Part shown: in pieces, positions 1 through 6,764 of the stretch
How the letters are laid out: the number at the start of each line of letters is the position of its first letter
How positions within the stretch are numbered: position 1 is the first letter of the stretch
NCBI GenBank assembly: GCA_040235415.1
Contig: JBECKR010000300.1
Coordinates: forward strand, 1 to 10,539
Reading direction: 5' to 3'
DNA length: 10,539 nucleotides
DNA from: JBECKR01 sp040235415
GTDB lineage: Bacteria > Acidobacteriota > Polarisedimenticolia > Polarisedimenticolales > Polarisedimenticolaceae
Notes under the pieces: generated by a model
Told to the model about the DNA's origin: nothing
What the model saw: the letters and a program-made list of their open reading frames with translations, nothing else
Database searches by the model: none
Made by a program: the position numbers and the translations under genes

Positions 1-2
1 CC

Positions 3-1700
3 TCGATCCCGCCCGCCGGAGGCTCCGCGGCGGTCGCGTCGCCCCCGGACCGGCTGGCGCTCGCGGCCCTCGCCGATCTCGCCGGCCGCCCCGCGACGCG
101 GGTGCTCGCCCTCGTCGTCCCGGACGCGTCCTGGGAGCGGACGATCTCGCACCAGCTCGGCGTCGACGTCGCGGTGCTCTCCCGCGCGGCGGTGGTCGAT
201 GCGAGCCGGGACCCGCGAGCGGCGGTCCGGCTCGAGGCGCTCGAGGGCGGGTCCTCCGCGGCGATCCGCGTCGAGCCCGCCGCCGCCTACGTCGCCGCGG
301 GGCCGGTTCCCGGTCCGGACGGGCGAATCGTGGGGGTCGTCGAGGCGTCGCTTCCCGTCTCGGTCGTCGACCGCTCGGTGCGGTCGCTCCGTCGCGACGT
401 CGCCGGGACGGCGGCGGTCGTCGGCGCGCTCGCGTTGCTCGCCGGTCTCGTGCTGGCCCGGCGGATCGTGCGTCCGCTCGGGGTCCTGACCGAGTCGGCC
501 GCCAGGATCGGCGGAGGAGACCTGGTCTCTCCCGTCCCGCACGACGCCCCCGGCGAGGTCGGCGCGCTCGCGACCGCGATGGAGGAGATGCGGGACCGCA
601 TCCTCCACCTCACCACGGAGCTCCGCCGGCGCCGGGCCCAGGCGGAGGCGATCGTGGCGGGCATCGCCGACGGGGTGTTCTCGGTCGACCGCGAGCGTCG
701 CGTGCGGTTCATGAACCCGCAGGCCGCGGCCCTGCTCGGAGTGGACGCGGCGACCGCCACCGGGCGGTTCTGCGGCGACGTCCTGCGCCCGCGCCTGCCC
801 GGGGGAGGACGCCCGTGCGAGGACCGGTGCCCGATCCTCGACGCGCGCGTCCGCGGACGCGCGCGCGCGACCGAGCACCTCTTCCCGGAGGGCGGCGGAC
901 GCCGCGTCGTCGTGATCACGAGCGCGTCGGGCTCGCCGGAGGACCCGGACGCGCGCGGCGAGGCCGAGCAGTTCCAGGTGCTTCGCGACGAGACCGAGAC
1001 GGAGGCTTCCCGCCGCCTGCGGGATACCGTCCTCGCCAACGTCTCGCACGAGTTCAAGACGCCGCTGTCCGCACAGCTCGCCTCGATCGAGATCCTGAAG
1101 GACCGGCTCGCGGAGCTCCGGCCCGAGGAGGTGGAGCAGCTCGTGCGCTCCCTCGAGCGCGGCGCGCTGCGCCTGACCCGCCTGATCGACAACCTCCTCG
1201 AGAGCACCCGGATCGAGGCCGGACGGGACACGATCCGCCGCCGCCGCGTCGCCCTAGACGAGGTCGTCGAGGAGGCGTCGGAGCTCATGCGCCCCCTGCT
1301 CGAGCAACGCGGCCAACGGCTCGAGATCGACCTGCCCTATCCTCTTCCGGCGATCGTCGGCGACGCCGAGCGCTTGACGCAGGTCGTCGTGAATCTCGTG
1401 GCGAACGCCCACAAGTTCGCTCCCGACGCGAGCGCGATACGGATCGCGGGGGAGTACGACGATCGCGAGGTCAGGATCGCGGTCGAGGATCGAGGCCCGG
1501 GGATCGCCGGCGGCGTGACGACTTCGCTGTTCGAGCGGTTCGCTCGCGCTCCGGGCGAGGAGCCGGAGCAGGGCGGCATGGGGCTCGGGCTGTGGATCGT
1601 GAAATCGGTCGTCGACCGCCACGGCGGGCGGGTCGAGGTCGATACCGGACCCGGGGGAACGCGCGTCGTCGTCGCTCTGCCGAGGGAGCCCGAGGCATGA
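3..1700 (+). CDS. Membrane sensor histidine kinase (HAMP-PAS-HisKA-HATPase), 5' end outside window
   Basis: This is the sensor kinase of a two-component pair; it should autophosphorylate on histidine and pass phosphate to the regulator that follows. The frame is open from the left edge with coding-like sequence, so the GTG at 102 is probably not the true start. Residues below are numbered from that GTG for convenience. Residues 1-100 look like the end of an extracytoplasmic sensor domain. A membrane helix spans about 103-119, HAMP about 120-170 and PAS about 180-265. The H-box NVSHEFKTPL carries the phospho-acceptor His316. The ATPase domain shows the N-box (NLVANAHKF, Asn431 and Asn435), G1 (DRGPGIAGG, 463-471) and G2 (GMGLGLWIV, 492-500). 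The PAS domain has a cysteine set, Cys224, Cys239 and Cys243, which could be a redox or metal site. The stop overlaps the regulator start by ATGA. The signal sensed is unknown. Confidence 0.93.
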   Translation, partial: SIPPAGGSAAVASPPDRLALAALADLAGRPATRVLALVVPDASWERTISHQLGVDVAVLSRAAVVDASRDPRAAVRLEALEGGSSAAIRVEPAAAYVAAGPVPGPDGRIVGVVEASLPVSVVDRSVRSLRRDVAGTAAVVGALALLAGLVLARRIVRPLGVLTESAARIGGGDLVSPVPHDAPGEVGALATAMEEMRDRILHLTTELRRRRAQAEAIVAGIADGVFSVDRERRVRFMNPQAAALLGVDAATATGRFCGDVLRPRLPGGGRPCEDRCPILDARVRGRARATEHLFPEGGGRRVVVITSASGSPEDPDARGEAEQFQVLRDETETEASRRLRDTVLANVSHEFKTPLSAQLASIEILKDRLAELRPEEVEQLVRSLERGALRLTRLIDNLLESTRIEAGRDTIRRRRVALDEVVEEASELMRPLLEQRGQRLEIDLPYPLPAIVGDAERLTQVVVNLVANAHKFAPDASAIRIAGEYDDREVRIAVEDRGPGIAGGVTTSLFERFARAPGEEPEQGGMGLGLWIVKSVVDRHGGRVEVDTGPGGTRVVVALPREPEA

Positions 1701-2374
1701 AGATCCTGATCGTGGACGACGACGTCGAGCTCTCGGGGTTGGTCGCGTTCGCGCTCCGCCAGGCGGGCTATCTCGCGCTGCTGGCGCCGGACGGGCCGTC
1801 GGCGCTCCGGCTGTACGACCGCGAGCATCCGGACCTCGTCGTGCTCGACGTCAACCTTCCACGGCTCGACGGCTTCGCCGTCCTGGAGCGGCTCCGGTCG
1901 CGGCCGGAGCGCGTCCCGATCATGATGCTGACGGTGCGCTCCGCCGAGGAGGACCAGGTCCGGGCGCTCGACGCCGGCGCCGACGACTACCTCGCGAAGC
2001 CGTTCAGTCCCCGGACGCTGCTCGCGAGAGTCCGGGCCCTCCTGCGCCGCGCGGGCTCCGACCGGTCCGCCCCGACCGTCTGCGGCGCGTTCGAGATCGA
2101 CGCCGAGCGGCGCTCGGTACGGGTCGCCGGGGGGGATCCGATCGCGCTGACTCGCCTCGAGTTCCGACTTCTGCAGCTCTTGGTCGCGAACGCCGGGCAC
2201 GCTCTCCCGCCGGAGCGCCTGACCCGGCACGTGTGGGGCTATCCGGACGAGGGCGACCGCCAGGCGCTCAAGCAGCTCGTGCACCGCCTGCGGCGCAAGC
2301 TCGAGCCGGACCCGGCGCATCCGCGGTACCTCGAGACGGTCGCGGGCGCGGGCTACGCGCTCCGGCCCCACTAG
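1697..2374 (+). CDS. OmpR/PhoB-family response regulator
   Basis: This 225-residue protein is the likely partner of the upstream kinase and a DNA-binding transcription regulator. The ATG at 1697 lies inside the kinase stop (ATGA), which implies translational coupling. The receiver domain (about 1-115) has the acidic cluster IVDDD (Asp7-Asp9), phospho-acceptor Asp51 in VVLDVNLP, Thr79, Tyr98 and Lys101 in the AKPF motif, so all catalytic positions are present. The C-terminal winged helix (about 130-225) shows the usual LTRLEFRLLQLL start, a recognition-helix region with VHRLRRKLE, and the closing TVAGAGYAL wing. Length is normal for the family. Target genes cannot be read from the sequence. 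The stop is only 48 bp before the next gene, but that gene has its own strong promoter. Confidence 0.95.
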   Translation: MKILIVDDDVELSGLVAFALRQAGYLALLAPDGPSALRLYDREHPDLVVLDVNLPRLDGFAVLERLRSRPERVPIMMLTVRSAEEDQVRALDAGADDYLAKPFSPRTLLARVRALLRRAGSDRSAPTVCGAFEIDAERRSVRVAGGDPIALTRLEFRLLQLLVANAGHALPPERLTRHVWGYPDEGDRQALKQLVHRLRRKLEPDPAHPRYLETVAGAGYALRPH

Positions 2375-2386
2375 TCCGGATTCATC

Positions 2387-2414
2387 TTGAATTATGGCTC
2401 GATCGCCGTATAAT
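2387..2414 (+). promoter_or_regulatory. Near-consensus sigma70-type promoter of the Lrp-lysine aminotransferase operon
   Basis: A -35 box TTGAAT (2387-2392) and a perfect -10 box TATAAT (2409-2414) are separated by 16 bp. This is the most AT-rich stretch in an otherwise very GC-rich window. Transcription would be expected to begin about 6-8 bases past the -10 box, at roughly 2420-2423, which is at or beside the ATG at 2423. No ribosome-binding site fits between the two. The boxes are seen directly; the start point is inferred from normal promoter spacing. Confidence 0.78.
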
Positions 2415-2423
2415 ATTCGGCGA
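2403..2423. promoter_or_regulatory. AT-centred inverted repeat on the -10 box, candidate Lrp-family operator
   Basis: The arms TCGCCG (2403-2408) and CGGCGA (2418-2423) are exact inverted repeats flanking a 9-base AT core, TATAATATT, itself palindromic apart from its outermost base pair. The repeat is centred on 2413, within the -10 box, and reaches the A of the start codon. Lrp/AsnC proteins typically bind about 15-bp palindromes with AT-rich centres and often repress their own promoter. Binding here is inferred from position and symmetry. Confidence 0.5.
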
Positions 2424-2962
2424 TGAAGGCCTCCGGCAAGAAATATTACAGGGAAGTGCCGGCCGAGCCGGCCCCGGTCGAGCTCGATCCCACCGATCGC
2501 CGCATCCTCGAGGCGCTGCAGCGCGACGCGCGGCGGGCGAGGGCGGAGATCGGACGGGAGGTCGGCCTGTCGGTCGCCGCGGTGCACGAGCGGGTTCGAA
2601 AGCTCGAGCGCGACGGCGTCGTCCGCGGCTACGCGGCGCTGCTCCATCCCGAAAAGGTCGGCTGCGACCTCCTGGCGTTCGTCCAGGTGTTCGTCGATCA
2701 CCCGCGGTACGAGGCGCGGTTCATCGAGGAGGTCGGCCGCATGCCGGAGGTCCAGGAGTGCCATCGCGTGACCGGGGCGGCGACCTGCCTGCTCAAGGTC
2801 CGCGTCCGGGACCGGCGCTCGCTCCAGACCCTGATCCTCGACCGCATCAACGCCATCGCCGGCGTCCGTCAGACCGAGACGGTCGTGGCGCTCTCCACCA
2901 CCAAGGAGACGCCCCGGATCCACCTCGCGACCGACGCCGGACCGGCCGGAGGCAAGCCATGA
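2423..2962 (+). CDS. Lrp/AsnC-family transcriptional regulator
   Basis: This 179-residue regulator probably senses an amino acid, most likely lysine or a related compound, and controls its own operon including the lysine aminotransferase. A basic N-terminal tail (1-20) precedes an AsnC-type helix-turn-helix (LDPTDRRILEAL at 21-32, recognition helix about 49-63). A RAM effector domain (about 83-160) follows, with the VTGAATCLLKVRVRD segment (116-130) forming the ligand/oligomer core. A short tail at about 165-179 has no clear counterpart. The ATG at 2423 is chosen because coding sequence follows the promoter directly. It has no Shine-Dalgarno sequence, so leaderless translation is likely; GTG at 2456 is an alternative but its purine tract is too close. 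The gene overlaps the next by ATGA. M. tuberculosis lrpA (Rv3291c) lies beside lat in the same way. Confidence 0.93.
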   Translation: MKASGKKYYREVPAEPAPVELDPTDRRILEALQRDARRARAEIGREVGLSVAAVHERVRKLERDGVVRGYAALLHPEKVGCDLLAFVQVFVDHPRYEARFIEEVGRMPEVQECHRVTGAATCLLKVRVRDRRSLQTLILDRINAIAGVRQTETVVALSTTKETPRIHLATDAGPAGGKP

Positions 2963-4293
2963 CGTCGCGAACGACCCCGCACCCCGTCCTCGAGTCGCTC
3001 GAACGCCGCATCCTCGTCGACGGCTACCACGTCGTCCTCGACCTCGATCGCTCCGAGGGCCGCTGGCTGCACAACGTGCTCGACGGCAAGCGCTATCTCG
3101 ACTTCTTCTCGTTTTTCGCGTCGAACCCGCTCGGCATGAACCACGAGGCGATGCTCGAGCCGGCGTTCCTCGACCGGCTGGGTCGCGTGGCGGTCAACAA
3201 GGTCAGCAACTCCGACTTCTACACCGACGTCTACGCGAAGTTCGTCGACACCCTCGACCGCGTCGGTCGCCCGGAACCGATGCGCTGGTTCTTCTTCGTC
3301 GACGGCGGCGCGCTCGCGGTCGAGAACGCGCTCAAGGTCGCATTCGACTGGAAGGTCCGCCGAAGCTTCCGCGCCGGCGCCACCGCCGAGCGCGGGCACA
3401 GCGTGATGCACCTCGAGTGGGCATTTCACGGTCGATCGGGCTACACCCTGAGCCTCACCAACACCGCCGACCCTCGCAAGACGATGTACTTCCCGAAGTT
3501 CGACTGGCCGCGGATCCCGTCGCCGGCGATCCGGTTCCCGCTCGACGCCGCCGAGAACCGGCGTCTCGACGCGGCCGAGGGGGAGGCGCTGGCGCAGGCC
3601 CGCGCACACCTCGAGCGGCTCCAGGGGGACGTCGCCGCGATCATCGCGGAGCCGATCCAGGGCGAGGGCGGCGACCGCCACTTCCGCCCGAGCTTCCTGC
3701 GGGGCCTTCGCGGGCTCGCCGACGCCTACGACGCGCTCCTGATCTTCGACGAGGTCCAGACCGGGGTCGGCATGACCGGCTCGTTCTGGGCGTTCGAACA
3801 GCTCGACGTCGTGCCGGACCTGCTCAGCTTCGCCAAGAAGATGCAGGTCGGCGGAATCATGGCCGGCTCGAGGGTCGAGGAGGAGCCGGACAACGTGTTC
3901 CACGTCCCGTCGCGGATCAACAGTACGTGGGGCGCCCACATCGTCGACATGTTCCGCGCGACTCGGATCCTCGAGGTCGTCGAGCGGGATCGTCTCGTCG
4001 AGAACGCCGCGGCGCAGGGCCGCCGGCTCCTCGCCGGGCTCGAGCGCGTCGCGGAGCGTCACGAAGGGTTCGCGAGCAACGTGCGCGGGCGGGGGCTGAT
4101 GTGCGCGCTCGACTTTCCGGACAAGGAGGCGCGCGGGAAGGTGATCCGGGCCGCGATGGACAACGAGCTCCTGGTGCCTCCGTGCGGGCCGCGCTCGGTG
4201 CGGTTCCGCCCCGCGCTGACGGTGACCTCCGACGAGATCGACACGGCGCTCGACCGCTTCGAGACGGCGGTCGCGACCGTCAAGGCGGGGTGA
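2959..4293 (+). CDS. lat: L-lysine 6-transaminase (PLP-dependent, class III)
   Basis: The enzyme moves the epsilon-amino group of L-lysine to 2-oxoglutarate, giving 2-aminoadipate 6-semialdehyde (which cyclises to piperideine-6-carboxylate) and glutamate. It is 444 residues, normal for the family, and cytoplasmic. Segments such as FFVDGGALAVENALKVAFDWK, split here as FFVDGGALAVEN and ALKVAFDWK, then AFHGRSGYTLSLTNT, AEPIQGEGGDRHFRP, FDEVQTG and NSTWG closely match my memory of M. tuberculosis LAT (Rv3290c). Aligned from memory, Lys293 in AKKMQ corresponds to Schiff-base Lys300, Glu236 to the Glu243 switch, Gln267 to Gln274, Thr323 to Thr330, Arg159 to Arg170 and Arg415 to Arg422. All are present, so the enzyme should be active. 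The start overlaps the regulator stop (ATGA). The next pathway enzyme, a semialdehyde dehydrogenase, is not in the window. Confidence 0.93.
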   Translation: MTSRTTPHPVLESLERRILVDGYHVVLDLDRSEGRWLHNVLDGKRYLDFFSFFASNPLGMNHEAMLEPAFLDRLGRVAVNKVSNSDFYTDVYAKFVDTLDRVGRPEPMRWFFFVDGGALAVENALKVAFDWKVRRSFRAGATAERGHSVMHLEWAFHGRSGYTLSLTNTADPRKTMYFPKFDWPRIPSPAIRFPLDAAENRRLDAAEGEALAQARAHLERLQGDVAAIIAEPIQGEGGDRHFRPSFLRGLRGLADAYDALLIFDEVQTGVGMTGSFWAFEQLDVVPDLLSFAKKMQVGGIMAGSRVEEEPDNVFHVPSRINSTWGAHIVDMFRATRILEVVERDRLVENAAAQGRRLLAGLERVAERHEGFASNVRGRGLMCALDFPDKEARGKVIRAAMDNELLVPPCGPRSVRFRPALTVTSDEIDTALDRFETAVATVKAG

Positions 4294-5266
4294 CGGCGGG
4301 CACCGCGGCGCGATCGCACAGCCGTTCGATGTCGAACCTCGCGGGGTCGGGGAGGCGGTCCTCGCGCACCAGCGACCGCACGATCTCGTCCGTGAGCGTC
4401 GGGACCTCGAGCGCGGCGTAGCGGGCGCGCGAGTCGCGTACGCGGGGGTCGTCGAGCTTCGGGCAGTACTCCAGCACCACGGGCCGGACTCGCCGCCACC
4501 GCAGGCGGCCGACGACGCTGGGGTTCCAGGACTCGTCCCACCGCGGCGTGACCCAGCGCTCGATCCGGAACGGGTGGGCCAGGCGCCACCCCCGGTCGTC
4601 GCGTACCAGGCCGGGATCGTCCCCCTCGCACAGGCTCCGCAGGAAGCCCAGCCCGGCCTCGTTGGCCTCGAGATCCGCGAACGACAGCGTCCCGGAGGAC
4701 GCGAGTCCGAGGATCGTCCGCTCGGCGAGGATCCCGCGCCGGATCACACGCCGTTCCGACTCGTCCGGGGTTCGTCCGCGGCGCACGAGGCGACGGTATC
4801 CCTTGTAGTACCAGTCGCCCTCGGAGAAGAAGTGCGACAGCTTGTCCGTGCCGAATCGGATGCCGCCGACCGCGATCGTCGGGCTCGGCGGGACCCACGT
4901 GCTCGTGTCCCAGGCCGGCTCGCGGCGGTACATCCAGCGGTCGCGGTACCGCGCCGCCTCCTCGGTCGAGGACGGCACGCGGTCGACCTCGGGCGAGTTG
5001 ATCGCCCAGATCTCGACATCGTGGAAGATGAACTGGCGGAAGTGCGCTCCGACGCGGGCGGCGACCGCGGGACAGGCCTCCGTCCGCCAACCCCGCCGCG
5101 CGTTGACCTCGGCCAAGACCTCCTCGATTCCCCGATTGACGCGCGCGTCGATCGCCCCTCCGGAGTCGCGCAGCGGGCGGCCCCAGGCGTAGTACTGGTC
5201 GGTCTCGAGCGCCGCGGCCGGAACCGCCGCGACGAGCGTGAGGAGCAGTCCCGCCGCGGCGCGCAT
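4280..5266 (-). CDS. Exported protein of unknown function with GTDKLSHFF motif
   Basis: This 328-residue protein begins with a clear Sec signal peptide (MRAAAGLLLTLVAAVPAAA, cleavage near Ala19) and has no later membrane helix, so it should be periplasmic or secreted. Recognisable blocks are FIFHDVEIWAINSPE (79-93), the motif GTDKLSHFFSEGDWYYKGY (139-157), ANEAGLGFLRSLCEG (201-215) and WDESWNP (243-249). The DKxxHF arrangement recalls a short motif in VanZ- and YfiM-like membrane-associated proteins, but that is a weak resemblance and I do not assign a function. The conserved Asp141, Lys142 and His145 could form an active or metal site. It starts 4 bp after the stop of the upstream gene with only a weak ribosome site, suggesting translational coupling. 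Its 3' end overlaps the convergent lysine aminotransferase gene by 14 bp. Confidence 0.85.
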   Translation of the reverse strand: MRAAAGLLLTLVAAVPAAALETDQYYAWGRPLRDSGGAIDARVNRGIEEVLAEVNARRGWRTEACPAVAARVGAHFRQFIFHDVEIWAINSPEVDRVPSSTEEAARYRDRWMYRREPAWDTSTWVPPSPTIAVGGIRFGTDKLSHFFSEGDWYYKGYRRLVRRGRTPDESERRVIRRGILAERTILGLASSGTLSFADLEANEAGLGFLRSLCEGDDPGLVRDDRGWRLAHPFRIERWVTPRWDESWNPSVVGRLRWRRVRPVVLEYCPKLDDPRVRDSRARYAALEVPTLTDEIVRSLVREDRLPDPARFDIERLCDRAAVPAVTPP

Positions 5267-5270
5267 CGCG

Positions 5271-5777
5271 TCAGAACCCCCAGCCGAGACCGCCCGTCAG
5301 GCGGTAGCGATCCCCGCCGGGCTCGCCCGCGACGCGGGCCATGACCCCGAACGTGAAGTTGACGCGGGTGATCGTGAACGAGGCCTCCGCGCCGACCCAG
5401 GTGCGCTCGGCGACGTCGCCCGGCGCGCCGGAGAACGTCCGGAGGAACGCCCCCGACACCGCGTAGCCGAGGTACGCCTCGCGCAACCAGGCGCCGCCCG
5501 GGCGCACCCGGCCGTACGCGCGCGCCCAGCCGACGTCGACGCGCGCCCCCTCGAGCCCGATCTCGACGCGCGTCAGCAAACCCTGATACCGGCAGACGTC
5601 GACGCACGGCCAGTCCTCGGGCATCCGGTAGCGGATCGCCGCGACCGACGCCGAGGGCCCGGTCGGGAACGCGTATCGGACGCGGCCGACCGTGACCGCC
5701 GAGGGCTCGGCGGCGGCCGCGCCGAGGGCGATCGTGCACGCCGAGAGCGCGGCGAGGCCGCGCACCGGGATCCTCAT
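5271..5777 (-). CDS. Small secreted, probable outer-membrane beta-barrel protein
   Basis: This 168-residue protein has a signal peptide (MRIPVRGLAALSACTIALGAAAA, shown in two parts MRIPVRGLAALSAC and TIALGAAAA). Alternating hydrophobic/polar stretches follow (for example TRVEIGLEGARVDVGWARAYG, read as TRVEIGLEG and ARVDVGWARAYG; EASFTITRVNFTFGVMARV), and the last residue is Phe (GGLGWGF). This pattern suits a small outer-membrane barrel, but no family is recognised. A CxxxC pair (Cys58, Cys62) precedes a conserved-looking RYQGLLTRVEIG stretch and may form a disulphide. The frame could extend to an upstream ATG at 5837. I chose 5777 because GGAGGT lies 7 bases before it on the minus strand and the signal peptide starts there. 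It is the first gene of a two-gene minus-strand unit, 4 bp from the next. Confidence 0.75.
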   Translation of the reverse strand: MRIPVRGLAALSACTIALGAAAAEPSAVTVGRVRYAFPTGPSASVAAIRYRMPEDWPCVDVCRYQGLLTRVEIGLEGARVDVGWARAYGRVRPGGAWLREAYLGYAVSGAFLRTFSGAPGDVAERTWVGAEASFTITRVNFTFGVMARVAGEPGGDRYRLTGGLGWGF

Positions 5778-5797
5778 CGGCCCACCTCCGCCGCAGA

Positions 5798-5805
5798 ATT
5801 CTATA
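5798..5805 (-). promoter_or_regulatory. Candidate -10 box for the minus-strand exported-protein pair
   Basis: Read on the minus strand the sequence is TATAGAAT, giving TAGAAT or TATAGA as a -10 box about 20-28 bases before the chosen ATG. This leaves room for the GGAGGT ribosome site. No convincing -35 box is visible upstream. It is one of few AT-rich spots in the 164-bp divergent gap 5778-5941. Confidence 0.38.
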
Positions 5806-5863
5806 CCGCCCGCCGAGCGGAGGATTGCGCACCGCACGGGGGCGGAATCCGCCGGGCCGAGGC

Positions 5864-5893
5864 TCGACCCTCGAGGGCGCGCCGGGATAGACT
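5864..5893 (+). promoter_or_regulatory. Weak candidate promoter for the ParA-lipid operon
   Basis: TCGACC (5864-5869) and TAGACT (5888-5893), 18 bp apart, each match the -35 and -10 consensus at four of six positions. A perfect 10-bp palindrome, CCCTCGAGGG (5868-5877), sits between and partly over the -35 box. This is the best plus-strand candidate in the 164-bp divergent gap, which otherwise shows no gene or terminator. It is only a suggestion. Confidence 0.22.
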
Positions 5894-5941
5894 GCCCGTA
5901 CGGCGCGGCGGGGCCGGTCCGTGTCCGTCCGAGGTGCCCCC

Positions 5942-6757
5942 ATGCGCACGGTGGTGTTCAACCGCAAGGGCGGCGTCGGAAAGTCGACCGTCGCGGCGAA
6001 CCTCGCGGCGATCGACGCCGAGCGCGGTCGACGGACCCTGCTGGTCGATCTCGACCCCCAGGGAAACGCGACGCGCTATGTCCTCGGCGACCGCGCCGGC
6101 GAGGTCCGTCCGACGCTGTCGGAGTTCTTCGAGCAGGCGTTGACGTTCCGGATCTTCCCGGACCCGCCGGAGAGCTGGGTGCATCGCTCTCCCTGGGAGC
6201 GTCTCGACGTCGTGGCGTCGTCGGGCGGGCTCGCGGAGCTCGAAGCCCGCCTCGAGGCGCGCTGGAAGATGAACAAGCTTCGCGACCTCCTCGACGAACT
6301 GCCGCGATACGAGGTGGTGTGGATCGACACACCGCCCGCGCTCGGCTTCTTCACGCTCTCCGCCCTGATCGCCGCCGACCGCTGCCTCATCCCGTTCGAC
6401 TGCGACGCGTTCTCGCGCCGCGCGCTCGACGGCCTGATCGAGCGGGTCGACGAGATCCGCGAGGATCACCGCGCCGCCGTCCGCGTCGCCGGGATCGTGG
6501 TCAACCAGTTCCAGTCCCGCGCCCGGCTGCCGGCGCGCATGGTCGAGGAGATCGAGGGCGCAGGGCTTCCGGTGCTGCGGACGCGGCTGTCGCACTCGGT
6601 CGTCGTGCGCGAATCGCACGAGGCCTGCCGGCCGCTGATACACTGGGCGCCGGGCCACAAGGTGACGCTGCAGTTCCGGGAGCTCCACGACGAGATCGAG
6701 CGCCGCGATCCGGCGGGCGCCCGGGGCGCGACCGCGGAGACGGCGGGAGCGACGTGA
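5942..6757 (+). CDS. ParA-family ATPase (orphan, first gene of lipid operon)
   Basis: This 271-residue P-loop ATPase belongs to the ParA/MinD group, which forms ATP-dependent dimers on the nucleoid or membrane and positions plasmids, chromosomes or large cell bodies. The deviant Walker A motif NRKGGVGKST (7-16) has both the signature Lys9 and Lys14. The Walker A' segment LLVDLDPQGNAT (33-44) and Walker B VVWIDTPP (125-132) follow, with a typical GIVVNQF strand at 184-190. There is no N-terminal helix-turn-helix, so it is of the short type. The ATG at 5942 is chosen over GTG 5921 because GAGGTG ends 5 bases before it. No ParB or parS-like site is visible. The next gene, encoding an SCP2-like protein, begins 7 bp after the stop, and the row continues to an acyltransferase. 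Its cargo may therefore be a lipid granule; that is inference. Confidence 0.92.
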   Translation: MRTVVFNRKGGVGKSTVAANLAAIDAERGRRTLLVDLDPQGNATRYVLGDRAGEVRPTLSEFFEQALTFRIFPDPPESWVHRSPWERLDVVASSGGLAELEARLEARWKMNKLRDLLDELPRYEVVWIDTPPALGFFTLSALIAADRCLIPFDCDAFSRRALDGLIERVDEIREDHRAAVRVAGIVVNQFQSRARLPARMVEEIEGAGLPVLRTRLSHSVVVRESHEACRPLIHWAPGHKVTLQFRELHDEIERRDPAGARGATAETAGAT

Positions 6758-6764
6758 GGTCGAG

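Noticed and set aside
842..865. Perfect 24-bp palindrome built on CCGCGG flanked by CG alternation, inside the kinase gene
   Set aside because: It lies within a PAS-coding stretch of Arg and Ala codons in low-complexity CG sequence, where such symmetry arises easily. It does not resemble the intergenic palindrome at 8974.
1337..2923. Long minus-strand frame across the kinase end, response regulator and Lrp gene
   Set aside because: It covers a near-consensus promoter and three well-supported plus genes, and its protein has no family features.
5778..5837. N-terminal extension of the small exported protein to ATG 5837
   Set aside because: The extra 20 residues would precede the signal peptide, and a strong GGAGGT site sits just before the internal ATG at 5777.
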